Assembly (NCBI GenBank): GCA_045539425.1
Contig: JAZQFH010000016.1
Coordinates: forward strand, 1 to 61,919
Length of the DNA stretch: 61,919 nt
Direction of reading: 5' to 3'
From: RUG14871 sp045539425
Lineage (GTDB): Bacteria > Bacillota_I > Bacilli_A > Erysipelotrichales > Erysipelotrichaceae
Position numbers and translations under genes: made by a program. Below are positions 15,961 to 25,145 of the stretch, one piece after another. The notes under the pieces are model-generated. The model ran no database searches. It saw nothing but the letters and a program-made list of their open reading frames with translations, and was not told where the DNA came from. Positions within the stretch are counted from its first letter, which is position 1; the number at the start of each line of letters is the position of its first letter.

Positions 15961-15991
15961 GCCGGAATCACAGCTGATTCCGGCTTTCTTT
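15961..15991. terminator. Bidirectional terminator between the esterase unit and tetR
   Basis: A perfect 10-bp stem (GCCGGAATCA / TGATTCCGGC, loop CAGC) starts at the first base after the 15001 gene and is followed by TTTCTTTA. The convergent tetR ends two bases further on. Confidence 0.88.
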
Positions 15992-15992
15992 A

Positions 15993-16532
15993 CTATAAGG
16001 TATCGATGGCTTTGGCACCGATAATGAAGTTATTGATACTGTCTACTATGATTCTGTTCAATTCCTCGGGAGTCTGTTTCATTCCATTGCTAAACCATAC
16101 ATCGATCCAGCCAAATATACCATATGCTGTAAAAGCTCGGTTATAGAGAGAATCAGGGCTGATATCGTTGCTCATGTTAAGTCTGTTGCGGATAGCTGAC
16201 AGAATCATGGAAGACATGTTCTGCTTGTATAAGATTTTATAAAATGACTGGTTTTTCTGGAAATGCTGAAACAGACTCTGGAAGAAATTATAGATGCTGG
16301 CGGAAGGATCTTTTTCAATAGCTTCCGCCCAGTCATTGATAAGTGAATTGGTATGATGCTGAATTACTTCTTCCTTTGAATCATAGTTCCTGTAAAAAGA
16401 TGCTCTTCCTACCTGAGCCTTGTCGCATATTTCACTTATTGAAATGTCATTTATCTTCTTCTTGCTCATCAGGCTGATGAGCGCTTTTGTTATCTGCTGC
16501 TTTACATATGTGTTCTTTTCCTGAGGATTCAT
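15993..16532 (-). CDS. TetR/AcrR-family transcriptional regulator
   Basis: A 179-residue protein with an N-terminal TetR DNA-binding domain: TKALISLMSKKKINDISISEICDKA, then QVGRASFYRNYDSKEEV, the recognition helix and the Y-R-N-Y signature. An all-helical ligand domain follows, of the type seen in TetR regulators with a C-terminal AcrR-like domain. The start is taken at the ATG at 16530-16532, ten bases after AAAGGAG; the TTG at 16539 would leave no spacing. It is divergent from the ten-gene operon, and operator-like repeats fill the intergenic region. It is the likely repressor of itself, that operon and the 13858 unit, induced by the substrate or a breakdown product. Confidence 0.85.
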   Translation of the reverse strand: MNPQEKNTYVKQQITKALISLMSKKKINDISISEICDKAQVGRASFYRNYDSKEEVIQHHTNSLINDWAEAIEKDPSASIYNFFQSLFQHFQKNQSFYKILYKQNMSSMILSAIRNRLNMSNDISPDSLYNRAFTAYGIFGWIDVWFSNGMKQTPEELNRIIVDSINNFIIGAKAIDTL

Positions 16533-16533
16533 C

Positions 16534-16612
16534 TGATACAAACTCCTTTCGAGTGTCTCATTTTCAGTGAAACAATTGTCTCACAAGATAATATTATGAT
16601 ACATTTGTATCA
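16534..16612. promoter_or_regulatory. Operator-like repeats between tetR and the catabolic operon
   Basis: Three elements share TGAKACA half-sites: a wide pair TGATACA (16534-16540) and TGTCTCA (16554-16560); TGAAACAATTGTCTCA (16568-16583); and the nearly perfect palindrome TGATACATTTGTATCA (16597-16612). The wide pair covers the tetR ribosome binding site. The compact sites would lie in the divergent promoters. Confidence 0.7.
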
Positions 16613-16646
16613 GATAAAAGTCAAGTAGCAGATAAAGGAGAATAAT

Positions 16647-17498
16647 ATGGATAAGACATTGAAAAAAACATACAGAGTTAAAAATCTGATGGATGGAGTT
16701 TATGGAATCACATCATCAGGAGTTGTCTGTTATCTGATTATCGGTAAAGAGAAAGCCTGCGTAGTTGACACAGCATATGGCTTTGCTGACCTCAAGGCAG
16801 TGGTAAGAGAAATTACCGATCTGCCACTGGTTGTATTCAACAGTCATGGCCATATAGACCATACCGGAGGAAATTTCTATTTTGATATACCTGTATGCAT
16901 CCATGAAAAAGATGTTGAGGTTTATAAAAGACATAACGAGCCTGCCTTCCATCGTTACATGGAAAAGAGTCTGAATGTTCTTAACAGAATAATCTTCTGG
17001 AGGATCCTGGTTCCAAAGCATCCGGAATATACCGATGAGGGAAGAGTGAATTTCTCAAACTGGAAGTTTGTTAAAGAGGGAGACAGATTTGATCTCGGAG
17101 ATTTATCGGCTGAAGTTATTGAAATACCGGGACATACACAGGGCAGCATAGCCATATACTTCCCGGAAAAGAAACTTCTTATTACATCTGATGGTGCCAA
17201 TGCGGCAACGTGGCTGTATCTGCCGGAGTCAACTGATCTGTCAGAATATATCAACAGTCTGCACAAACTTGAAAAGTATGACTTCAACAGTATTCTTACC
17301 GGTCACAGTGTAAAACTGTTCAACCGCGGGGATCTGGAGAACTGGATAAAGGTTGCCGAGCATCCTGGCTTAAATCACGCAAAGGAAGATAAAGGTGGAG
17401 ATTTTGCTCCGGGAGTAAAACCTCTTCAGGTCTGGGCTGAAGATGATGTAAAACATAAAGGACCATCGATTGTTATTGATCCTGAAAAGATAAAGTAG
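16647..17498 (+). CDS. Metallo-beta-lactamase-fold hydrolase
   Basis: A 283-residue cytoplasmic protein with the complete metal site of the MBL superfamily: HxHxDH at 67-72 (SHGHIDHTGG), His in IPGHTQGS, Asp in LLITSDGANA and His in ILTGHSVKLF. The superfamily contains lactonases, esterases, glyoxalase II and arylsulfatase-like enzymes; the sequence does not say which. As first gene of the operon behind AAGGAG, it may open a lactone or thioester generated during breakdown of the acylated sugar. The length and a helical insertion after the first motif (VYKRHNEPAFHRYMEKSLN) are slightly unusual. Confidence 0.78.
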   Translation: MDKTLKKTYRVKNLMDGVYGITSSGVVCYLIIGKEKACVVDTAYGFADLKAVVREITDLPLVVFNSHGHIDHTGGNFYFDIPVCIHEKDVEVYKRHNEPAFHRYMEKSLNVLNRIIFWRILVPKHPEYTDEGRVNFSNWKFVKEGDRFDLGDLSAEVIEIPGHTQGSIAIYFPEKKLLITSDGANAATWLYLPESTDLSEYINSLHKLEKYDFNSILTGHSVKLFNRGDLENWIKVAEHPGLNHAKEDKGGDFAPGVKPLQVWAEDDVKHKGPSIVIDPEKIK

Positions 17499-17567
17499 GC
17501 AGATGATAGGAAACTTGAAAAATGGGCAAAGTGAGAGTTATGGCATGAACCTTTTGGAGGATCAGAA

Positions 17568-18530
17568 ATGAGTAGATTTGTAAATGACATGGTGAGTAAA
17601 GTACTGCAGAAAGTGATTTACTCAAAAGTATATAAAGGACATAAGCCAAATGAGTGGAAACCGTGGAACACTCCGGAAACCATTCATCTGGACAACGGCA
17701 AGGTAATGTTCAGAGATGTCTGTTATGGAAACAGTTACCCAAACAGTTATGCAGATATCTGGCTGCCGGATAACAGCGGTAAAAAGTGGCCGGTTGTGGT
17801 CTACCTGCATGGTGGCGGATTTATCTTTGGTAATAAAAGCAGTGGGGATCCGCTGTCTGCCGGAGAAAAAAAGCAAGGCAAGCTGCAGAAGATCATTGAA
17901 GAAGGATATGCACTGGTGAATGCTGATTATGCACTCGCACCTCAATACCGTTTCCCAAGTCAGATCAGGCAATTGGATGAGTTGTTCAGGTTTTTGCTTG
18001 ATAACGCTGATAAATACCATCTTGATATGAACAGAGTATGCCTGTCAGGAGGAAGCGCCGGTGCAAATATGACAGAAATCTATGGCGTATGTGTATGCGA
18101 TAAAGAATATGCCGGTCTGCTGGAAGTAGATCCGGTCATGACCAGTGATAATCTGAAAGTTCTGGCAATTGATGAAGCAGCTCTGGATGCAAGTGTCTTT
18201 GACAGAAAAATGTACATAATGCTGGGATGTGCCACCGGCGCAAAAAGAAACACACCGGAAGAAGTAAAACTGATCAATGCCAAGACATTCATCAAAGATA
18301 CTTTTATCCCAAGCTGGATCAACGCCTCAAATGAAGGTGGAGAAAATGGATTCTTCATTACTGAAGCCAGAGGACTTAAGAAGATTCTGGATGAGAAGAA
18401 AGTGGATAATGACATGGTTTACTTCCCGGGCGAGAATCTGCCGCATGGCTACATGGATAATGTTGGAATAGAAAAACATGCTGATGAAGCATTTAACAGA
18501 ATGATGTCATTTATAAAGAAACACATATAG
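17568..18530 (+). CDS. Alpha/beta hydrolase, acetyl-esterase (HSL) type
   Basis: A 320-residue cytoplasmic esterase with the hormone-sensitive-lipase family oxyanion motif HGGGFIFG (81-88), nucleophile Ser163 in SGGSAGANM and His293 in NLPHGYM. The usual acid position (G--D-L) is not obvious; the region reads INASNEGGENGFF, so a Glu or Asn may replace the Asp. Family members deacetylate sugars or cleave short acyl esters. GGAGG precedes the ATG. It is followed after 13 bases by the sugar symporter. Confidence 0.8.
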   Translation: MSRFVNDMVSKVLQKVIYSKVYKGHKPNEWKPWNTPETIHLDNGKVMFRDVCYGNSYPNSYADIWLPDNSGKKWPVVVYLHGGGFIFGNKSSGDPLSAGEKKQGKLQKIIEEGYALVNADYALAPQYRFPSQIRQLDELFRFLLDNADKYHLDMNRVCLSGGSAGANMTEIYGVCVCDKEYAGLLEVDPVMTSDNLKVLAIDEAALDASVFDRKMYIMLGCATGAKRNTPEEVKLINAKTFIKDTFIPSWINASNEGGENGFFITEARGLKKILDEKKVDNDMVYFPGENLPHGYMDNVGIEKHADEAFNRMMSFIKKHI

Positions 18531-18543
18531 GGAGGGAAGAAAA

Positions 18544-20040
18544 ATGGCAAAGGAAAAAATCAATAAACATCCTGACTGGAGATTAAGCAGTAAGGAAAGA
18601 ATGTATTACTACATGGCAGACATTGGCAGACTGTTCGGCTTTGGAGCATTCAGTCTGTACATGACACCGTTTCTGGCTTTAAGAGGAGTAAACCTTTCAG
18701 TATTGGCAGGCGTAATGCTTTTCTTAAAAATCATTGATGCCGTTGATGATGTAGTCTTTGGCTATATTATTGACCGTCTCAAAATTACGGAAATCAAGGC
18801 CTTTAAAAAAATCACAGGTGATGGTAAGTATTTGCCTTGGTACAGACTGACCTTTACATTATTTGCAATCTTTACAGTGGCCTTCTATCTGATGCCTGCC
18901 AATATTTCACAGACGCAGAAGATGATCTGGTTCATTGTTACATATCTGCTTTATGACTTCTCATGTACATTGGCAGAAACACCTATGAACTCACTGATCA
19001 TGACGTTAACGGATAATACAGAAGAGAGAAATCACATTCTGACAATTAAAGGTATTATCACAGTTGTATCAGCTGTCTTCCTCGGCATTGTATTGAACTT
19101 CCTGATTGACCCTGTCAACGGACCTGGACTTTCATTCACTCAGGTGACCATAGGCTTAATGATTGCCTGTATCATCGTCATGGTTCCAATGGCATTAAAA
19201 GGAAAGGAATACAACACTTCGCTGAAAAACACAGATGCTGAAGCGAATGAATCATATACCCTGAAAGACATGTGGAACTGTGTAAAAGTCAACAAGTTCA
19301 TGATGATCTTCCTGCTATCATCATTAATTGCCGGTGTAACGGCTACTTCATCAGCAGTCAGCTCCCTGATTTCATTCTATCTGTTTAAGGGAAATACCCT
19401 GATCGTATCATTACCTGTATTAATTGCCTTTATCCCGGCCATGATCTTAAACTTCAAGGCTGATAAGATTGCCAGGAAATTCGGCAGAAGAAATTCACTG
19501 ATTATCTTAGGCGTAATATTCGGCGGCATGAACATCTTACAGTTCCTGGTTGGTTACGAAAACCTGCCGTTATTCATTGCCTTTGGAACAATTGCCGGTA
19601 TTGCCAATTCAATCAGAGCTATCTTCATGAACTTCATTGCTCCGGATACCATTGAATATACCCGTTATAAGACAGGCAAGGACTGCTCAGGTATCTTCTA
19701 TGCTCTGAACTCATTTGTAACGAAGGCAACAGGCAGTGTTGGAGCCAGCCTTGGCTTATTTGTCATGGACCTCTTCAAATGGAATCCTGTACAGGCCGAA
19801 AGCTTTGAGGAATTACTGGCCATGGGTATCGAGGAAGGACAGGCTGCTTATCAGTCTCCATTAGCCATCCAGGGTATGTGGGTAGTATATGCATTAATTC
19901 CTGGAATTGGCTTCCTTTTATCAGCACTTGTCATGTGGTTCTACAAACTTAGAGATAAAGATGCTGAACTGATGGCTAAGTGTAACGGCGGTGAAATCAC
20001 CAGAGAAGAATGCGAAGCGCAACTAAGCAGGAAATACTAA
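18544..20040 (+). CDS. MFS glycoside:cation symporter, GPH family
   Basis: A 498-residue, 12-helix-type transporter of the glycoside-pentoside-hexuronide:cation symporter family. Family blocks include DAVDDVVFGYIID near residue 60-75, WYRLTFTLFAI, ETPMNSLIMTLTDNTEERN in the cytoplasmic loop, and APDTIEYTRYKTGKDCSGIFYAL in the second half. It is the only transporter in the operon, so it should import the glycoside with Na+ or H+. Imported material must therefore be small, not polymeric. Its stop overlaps the next start by one base (TAATG). Confidence 0.88.
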   Translation: MAKEKINKHPDWRLSSKERMYYYMADIGRLFGFGAFSLYMTPFLALRGVNLSVLAGVMLFLKIIDAVDDVVFGYIIDRLKITEIKAFKKITGDGKYLPWYRLTFTLFAIFTVAFYLMPANISQTQKMIWFIVTYLLYDFSCTLAETPMNSLIMTLTDNTEERNHILTIKGIITVVSAVFLGIVLNFLIDPVNGPGLSFTQVTIGLMIACIIVMVPMALKGKEYNTSLKNTDAEANESYTLKDMWNCVKVNKFMMIFLLSSLIAGVTATSSAVSSLISFYLFKGNTLIVSLPVLIAFIPAMILNFKADKIARKFGRRNSLIILGVIFGGMNILQFLVGYENLPLFIAFGTIAGIANSIRAIFMNFIAPDTIEYTRYKTGKDCSGIFYALNSFVTKATGSVGASLGLFVMDLFKWNPVQAESFEELLAMGIEEGQAAYQSPLAIQGMWVVYALIPGIGFLLSALVMWFYKLRDKDAELMAKCNGGEITREECEAQLSRKY

Positions 20041-22358
20041 TGATTAAAGAAAGCTTTAATGATAATTGGATTTACTATCCCGGCAGTGGGACAACTCTGG
20101 AAAAAACAGTACATGGCAATGTAACAGGCGAAAAAGTCGTATTGCCTCATGATGCCATGATTCATCAGCTTCGCGATCCAGATGCTGCAGGAGGCAATGC
20201 CACGGGTTATTATCCATGTGTTTCTGCCTGTTATGAAAAGAAGTTTACGGTGAGTGAATCATATGGATCAGCTTATCTGGAATTTGAAGGAATATACAAG
20301 GATTCATCTGTTTATGTCAACGGTTCGCTGTTGGCCGACCATCATAGCGGCTACCTGCCGTTAACAGCGGATGTCTCTTCGCTGTTAAGAAAAGGTGATA
20401 ACACTATCAGAGTTATTGCCAGAAACAGCAGTCCTTCCAGCCGCTGGTATTGCGGAACCGGAATTTACCGTGATGTATGGCTGCATACAGGCCCTAAGGT
20501 ACATATCAGTCCTGAAGGGGTGAGAATTACCGTCAATGAAGCAGATGAAGTCATGGCTGTCATGACCATTGATACTGAATTAAACAACCGACTTGATCAG
20601 CAGATAACAGTTGAATTAAGTCATAAGATTGCGAATCAGACAATATGCATGCCGGTAACCCTGTTACCAAATGAGAAAAAGACCGTAAATGTACGCTTCT
20701 ATCTTGAAAAGCCAAGACTGTGGAATACAGATGATCCATACATGTATGAGTGCTGCAGTGAAATTGCTGGATATGACAGTACAGTTACTCGTTTTGGCAT
20801 AAGAATTCTGGAACTGGACAGTTTTAGAGGATTCAGGATCAATGGCTCTGAGGTATTATTGCGCGGTGGCTGCATTCACCAGGACCATGGGATCCTGGGC
20901 GGTATTGAACACAGGGAAATGACTTACCGCAGAATCAGAAAGTTAAAGGAAGCCGGTTACAATGCCGTACGCTGTGCCCACTTCCCTACCAGCAAGACAG
21001 TTCTTGAGGCATGTGATGATCTGGGAATGCTGGTAATGCTGGAACTGTGTGATGCCTGGACAACACCTAAGGTTGAAGATGACTATGCAGGACATTTTAA
21101 GGAAGATTTCCTGAAAGATACCGAAGCGTTGGTCTTACTGGCATACAATCATCCAAGTGTAATCATGTATTCCATCGGGAATGAGATATTGGAAGTCAGT
21201 AATCCAACAGAAGTGCAGTATGGCAGAATGATCACTGAAAAGATCCGCTCCATGGATCAGACCAGATATGTGACTAACTGCATTAACATCATTCTGGCAA
21301 TGATGGATAAGATCCCGCAATTGGCTGTGAAAACCGGAGCAGACATTAATTCCATCATGAATGGAAACATGAGTGAACTGTACAAGGTTCTTTCTTCCAG
21401 AGAAATGGGAGAACCATTGGAAGAAGCTTTCAGTTATCTGGATGTTGCCGGGTACAACTATGCATCATTCAGATATGTCACGGATATGAACAACTATCCT
21501 CACAGGATCATTCTGGGTACGGAATGTTATCCGAACAGTCTGTATGACAACTGGCAGCTGTGCACGAAATACCCACAGCTGATCGGTGATTTCGGATGGT
21601 GCGCATGGGACTATCTTGGTGAAGCGGGAGTAGGTCAGCACCGTTATGGTGAAGCGGATGGAAGTGACCTTTATGGTAAATACCCATGGCGAACAGCTTA
21701 TTGCGGTGATTTCGATCTTATCGGTAACCGCCGTCCGGTATCCTACTGGCGCCAGATCGTCTGGGGCTTAAGAAAAGAACCGTACATCGCATCGCAGGAC
21801 CCTGCCCATTATGGTGAAAAGCAGTCCCCGACGAAATGGGGCTGGAGCGATGCCACCAGATGCTGGAATTACAGGGGATCTGAAGGAAAACCAACAGTAG
21901 TTGAAGTATATTCGGATGCTGATGAGGTTGAATTATATCTTAATGACAAACTGATTGGCAGGGAAACTCCTGACCATTGTAAGGCATGTTTTACAACACG
22001 ATTCGAAACAGGCGAATTAAAAGCAGTGAATATCCGCAATGGGCAGAAGGCTGAAGAGGACGTAATAGTTTCAGCTTCCTATGAAGTTCATCTTGAACAT
22101 CTGGAAACAGCAGAAGGAATTCATGAGTTCAGAGTAGTGGATGAAAAAGGGATTCTTAATCCTGATGTTGAACTTACAGTAACATTGAAACCAGGTGACG
22201 GAATAAGTGTTCTGGGATTTGGTTCAGCTGATCCATTAAGTGAAGAAAACTATTTTGATAAGACCATAAGAACCTGGCAAGGTCAGGCACTGGCTGTTAC
22301 ATCAGGTAACGGGCAGTTAGAAACAGAGGTAAGAAATGAAACTTTTGACAAGGATTAA
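20040..22358 (+). CDS. Glycoside hydrolase family 2 (beta-galactosidase-like)
   Basis: A 772-residue cytoplasmic GH2 enzyme: sugar-binding jelly-roll domain (about 1-160, with VYVNGSLLADHHSGYLPL), immunoglobulin-like domain, TIM barrel from about 260 (LLRGGCIHQDHG), and C-terminal beta domains with a DUF4982-like part (SDADEVELYLND). The acid/base is Glu382 in YSIGNEI and the nucleophile Glu495 in ILGTECYPNS. GH2 covers beta-galactosidase, beta-glucuronidase and others; the exact sugar cannot be read here. The ATG at 20040 overlaps the transporter stop and has AGGAAA upstream. Confidence 0.88.
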   Translation: MIKESFNDNWIYYPGSGTTLEKTVHGNVTGEKVVLPHDAMIHQLRDPDAAGGNATGYYPCVSACYEKKFTVSESYGSAYLEFEGIYKDSSVYVNGSLLADHHSGYLPLTADVSSLLRKGDNTIRVIARNSSPSSRWYCGTGIYRDVWLHTGPKVHISPEGVRITVNEADEVMAVMTIDTELNNRLDQQITVELSHKIANQTICMPVTLLPNEKKTVNVRFYLEKPRLWNTDDPYMYECCSEIAGYDSTVTRFGIRILELDSFRGFRINGSEVLLRGGCIHQDHGILGGIEHREMTYRRIRKLKEAGYNAVRCAHFPTSKTVLEACDDLGMLVMLELCDAWTTPKVEDDYAGHFKEDFLKDTEALVLLAYNHPSVIMYSIGNEILEVSNPTEVQYGRMITEKIRSMDQTRYVTNCINIILAMMDKIPQLAVKTGADINSIMNGNMSELYKVLSSREMGEPLEEAFSYLDVAGYNYASFRYVTDMNNYPHRIILGTECYPNSLYDNWQLCTKYPQLIGDFGWCAWDYLGEAGVGQHRYGEADGSDLYGKYPWRTAYCGDFDLIGNRRPVSYWRQIVWGLRKEPYIASQDPAHYGEKQSPTKWGWSDATRCWNYRGSEGKPTVVEVYSDADEVELYLNDKLIGRETPDHCKACFTTRFETGELKAVNIRNGQKAEEDVIVSASYEVHLEHLETAEGIHEFRVVDEKGILNPDVELTVTLKPGDGISVLGFGSADPLSEENYFDKTIRTWQGQALAVTSGNGQLETEVRNETFDKD

Positions 22359-23226
22359 AAAGGCTATATTCAATGCCCGTTTTCACAGAGTAAACAGACA
22401 TTATTCCACAGATCCGGTTGTAGGTGAAAGATTCTATATAAAAAGGGAAGGGAAAGAAGCTGTTGAAGTCCTGCTTTACAGACCTGATGTAAAAGAAAAT
22501 GCTCCTGTCTTTGTACAGATCCACGGCGGCGCCTGGGTTGGAATGGATGCCGTAGATGATGATGAATACTGTCATAGACTGAGTAAAGATCTTGAAGCAT
22601 TTGTGGTAAATGTCAATTACAAAAGACTTTATGATAAAAGCTTTCCATACCCTCAGCAGGAAGTCGTTGACACGGTGAAATGGCTGAAGAAAAATGCGAA
22701 TGAACTGGGAATAGATCCTGACAGAATCATTCTTTCCGGCGGCAGTGCCGGCGGTCATCTTACGGCTGGCAGTGCCATCATGCTGGCAAAGGAAGGTATT
22801 GAGATTGCCGGGCAGATCATGGAAGTTCCGTTTCTGGACTTTACCGGCAGTATACCAATCGACTTTCCGGAAGGAAATAAACTCTATGACATGATGTTTG
22901 AATTATATCCGCCTGAGATGCCTTTGAATAGTGAAGAGCTTTCACCGGCCGCAAGCATCAGTGAAGATACTTTGAATAAGCTTTCCAAAGCTGTAGTAAT
23001 TGTATGCGGTAAGGATCCTCTGCATCCTCAGGGAATCCATTACGCAGAACTGCTGAAGAAGCATGGAAAGCTGCTTGACCTCAAGATGTATGAGAATGGT
23101 TACCACGGCTTTGGAACAGACAAACCGGAGGAAATGGAAGAACAGAATCAGTTAAGAGAAGACTGCTACAAATATAAGGTTGAAAAAGCCAGAGAATTGT
23201 TTGAACTGTCAAAAGGAAGTAAATGA
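22336..23226 (+). CDS. Alpha/beta hydrolase, acetyl-esterase type (copy 1)
   Basis: A 296-residue cytoplasmic esterase. The oxyanion motif HGGAWVGMD starts at 63, the nucleophile is Ser137 in SGGSAGGHLT, the acid Asp227 in VCGKDPLHPQG and the base His257 in NGYHGFG. It starts 23 bases inside the GH2 gene behind AGAGGTAAG, so translation is coupled. It is similar along its length to the next gene product (both have NVNYKRL/NINYTKL, FPYPQ-E-VDT and Ser-Ala-Gly-Gly-His-Leu blocks), indicating tandem duplication. The basic amphipathic N terminus is not a signal peptide. Confidence 0.85.
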   Translation: MKLLTRIKKAIFNARFHRVNRHYSTDPVVGERFYIKREGKEAVEVLLYRPDVKENAPVFVQIHGGAWVGMDAVDDDEYCHRLSKDLEAFVVNVNYKRLYDKSFPYPQQEVVDTVKWLKKNANELGIDPDRIILSGGSAGGHLTAGSAIMLAKEGIEIAGQIMEVPFLDFTGSIPIDFPEGNKLYDMMFELYPPEMPLNSEELSPAASISEDTLNKLSKAVVIVCGKDPLHPQGIHYAELLKKHGKLLDLKMYENGYHGFGTDKPEEMEEQNQLREDCYKYKVEKARELFELSKGSK

Positions 23227-23227
23227 C

Positions 23228-24112
23228 ATGAGTATTAAGACATCAATCATGAAGAAAATGATCCGCTCGAAAAGAGAAAAGGAAGTATGGAAGGATACCA
23301 AGGGTCTGTCATTTCAGATAAAAAGGCAGAATCAGGATCCGGTAAGATGTTTTCTGTATTCACCAAATAAAACTGAACAGCCTTATCCTGTAATATTTGT
23401 TATTCATGGTGGTGCCTGGGTTGGCTGTGATGCCAGTGAACTTGACAGTTTCTGTCTTGACATGGCTGAAAAGTGTGGTGCCTTCATCGTCAATATCAAT
23501 TACACCAAACTGGATATTCATCCTTTCCCATATCCACAGAAGGAAATCGTGGATACGATCCGGTATTTTCATGATTACAGTGAAGAATATCATCTGGATG
23601 TCAACGGATTCGCAATCATGGGGTTCTCGGCTGGCGGCCATCTGGCTGCGGCAAGTACATTGATGCTGCATGAGGAAGGTCTTGATATCTCGGCACAGGT
23701 ATTGTGCTATCCATTCCTGGATTTTGTTGAATTCAATGGATTGCTTGATGAAAAAACGACGAAGGTAATGAAAGAAGTTTTCTTCCCGGAAGGTGTATCG
23801 GTACAGGACCCTCATATCTCTCCGGTAATGGCAACAAGAGATCAGTTAGTGGGAATTGCCACAGCAGTATTTGTCTGCTGCGGGCCGGATCCGCTAACTG
23901 AACACTCGAAAAAATACAACAAACTTCTGAAAGAAGCCGGTGTGCATACGGAATTCAGGCTTTATGAAAAGGCCATGCACGGTTTTCTGGAAGTTAATCA
24001 TAAGGAATACCCTGATCAGGAAGCCAAGAATCCTGAACAGGAGAAATATGCAAAAGAAGCAGAAGATTATATTGCTGAAGAACTGAAAAAGATCTGGAGG
24101 AATTCAAAATGA
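23228..24112 (+). CDS. Alpha/beta hydrolase, acetyl-esterase type (copy 2)
   Basis: A 294-residue paralogue of the preceding esterase, with HGGAWVGCDASELD, nucleophile Ser134 in MGFSAGGHLAA, acid in CCGPDPLTEH and base in KAMHGFLE. The ATG at 23228 is chosen: it lies one base after the upstream stop and follows AAGGAAG. An earlier in-frame start would lie deep inside the previous gene. Divergence between the copies suggests different acyl positions or chain lengths on one substrate. It overlaps the next gene by four bases. Confidence 0.85.
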   Translation: MSIKTSIMKKMIRSKREKEVWKDTKGLSFQIKRQNQDPVRCFLYSPNKTEQPYPVIFVIHGGAWVGCDASELDSFCLDMAEKCGAFIVNINYTKLDIHPFPYPQKEIVDTIRYFHDYSEEYHLDVNGFAIMGFSAGGHLAAASTLMLHEEGLDISAQVLCYPFLDFVEFNGLLDEKTTKVMKEVFFPEGVSVQDPHISPVMATRDQLVGIATAVFVCCGPDPLTEHSKKYNKLLKEAGVHTEFRLYEKAMHGFLEVNHKEYPDQEAKNPEQEKYAKEAEDYIAEELKKIWRNSK

Positions 24113-25140
24113 AGAGTGAAGTAATCGTTCTAAATGAAGAGAGAGATGTTACCTTAACAGCGTACATTCAGGATGTTAAAGGTGAATTTGGCTTTGATAA
24201 GCGTCCGGCCATGCTGGTTCTTCCGGGTGGCGGTTATGCCATGTGCTCAGACAGAGAAGCCGACCCGGTGGCTTTGACTTATCTGCAGGCAGGCTATCAG
24301 TCCTTCATCTTAAGATATACGACGAACAGAAAGGGAAAATGGCCAATGCCTCTCGAAGACTATGAAAAGGCAATGGAAATAATAAAAGACAGAAGCGAAG
24401 AATGGGGCATCGATAAGGATAAGATCGTTGTTTCCGGCTTCTCGGCTGGCGGACATCTGGCTGCGGTAGCTGCTACCCAGGCGAAAAACAGACCGGCAGC
24501 TGCCGTACTTGTATACCCGGCTATTCTGAAAGACATCGTTGACATGTGTCAGCCGAACATGCCTTATCCATACCAGCATGTTACTCATGAAACCTGTCCG
24601 TGTTTCCTGGTCGCCTGCCGCGATGACAAGACAGTTGATATTACCAATACCTTGAAAATGGAACTTGCTCTGGCTGAAAACAATATCCCGTTTGAAAGTC
24701 ATATCTATTCCTTTGGCGGTCATGGCTTCTCTACCGGTGAAGACTGGGTTGTAACCAACGGTGTATCGGAAAGAGTGCCTGAATGGACAAAAGACAGTGT
24801 TGGCTGGTTAAAGGAAATCCTTGGCAAGCTTACCTATCATGGCTTTGAAGAACCGGAACAGAGAGTATCATTAAACGCTGACTTTGCGCCGGTATTAAGT
24901 GTTGCCTGTTCCTTAGGTCATATCCGTAAGCAGAGTGAGGAAGTCCGGAATCTGCTGAAGCCAATGTATGACGGCATGGAAATGGTAGCCAAAGCCAGAG
25001 GCTATCAGCTTGAAGGACTGTATGCGGTCTTAAGTAAGAATACGGTCAGTGAGATCATGGAGATGTTACAGATGCCTCCGAAGACAGTTAAGGAAATAGA
25101 TACAGTATTACATGGAATGATAAATGAATTGCAGAGGTAA
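24109..25140 (+). CDS. Alpha/beta hydrolase with a C-terminal helical extension
   Basis: A 343-residue esterase related to BD-FAE/xylan-esterase type hydrolases: LPGGGYAMCSDREADPVA (39-56), nucleophile Ser112 in SGFSAGGHLAA, acid at 172-173 in ACRDDKTVD and base His205 in GGHGFS. The hydrolase domain ends near 240. Residues 245-343 form an extra, mainly helical region (SLGHIRKQSEEVRNLLKPMYD and onwards) that I do not recognise. It starts with an ATGA overlap and is followed by the GH3 gene five bases downstream. Confidence 0.82.
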   Translation: MKSEVIVLNEERDVTLTAYIQDVKGEFGFDKRPAMLVLPGGGYAMCSDREADPVALTYLQAGYQSFILRYTTNRKGKWPMPLEDYEKAMEIIKDRSEEWGIDKDKIVVSGFSAGGHLAAVAATQAKNRPAAAVLVYPAILKDIVDMCQPNMPYPYQHVTHETCPCFLVACRDDKTVDITNTLKMELALAENNIPFESHIYSFGGHGFSTGEDWVVTNGVSERVPEWTKDSVGWLKEILGKLTYHGFEEPEQRVSLNADFAPVLSVACSLGHIRKQSEEVRNLLKPMYDGMEMVAKARGYQLEGLYAVLSKNTVSEIMEMLQMPPKTVKEIDTVLHGMINELQR

Positions 25141-25145
25141 ATGAG

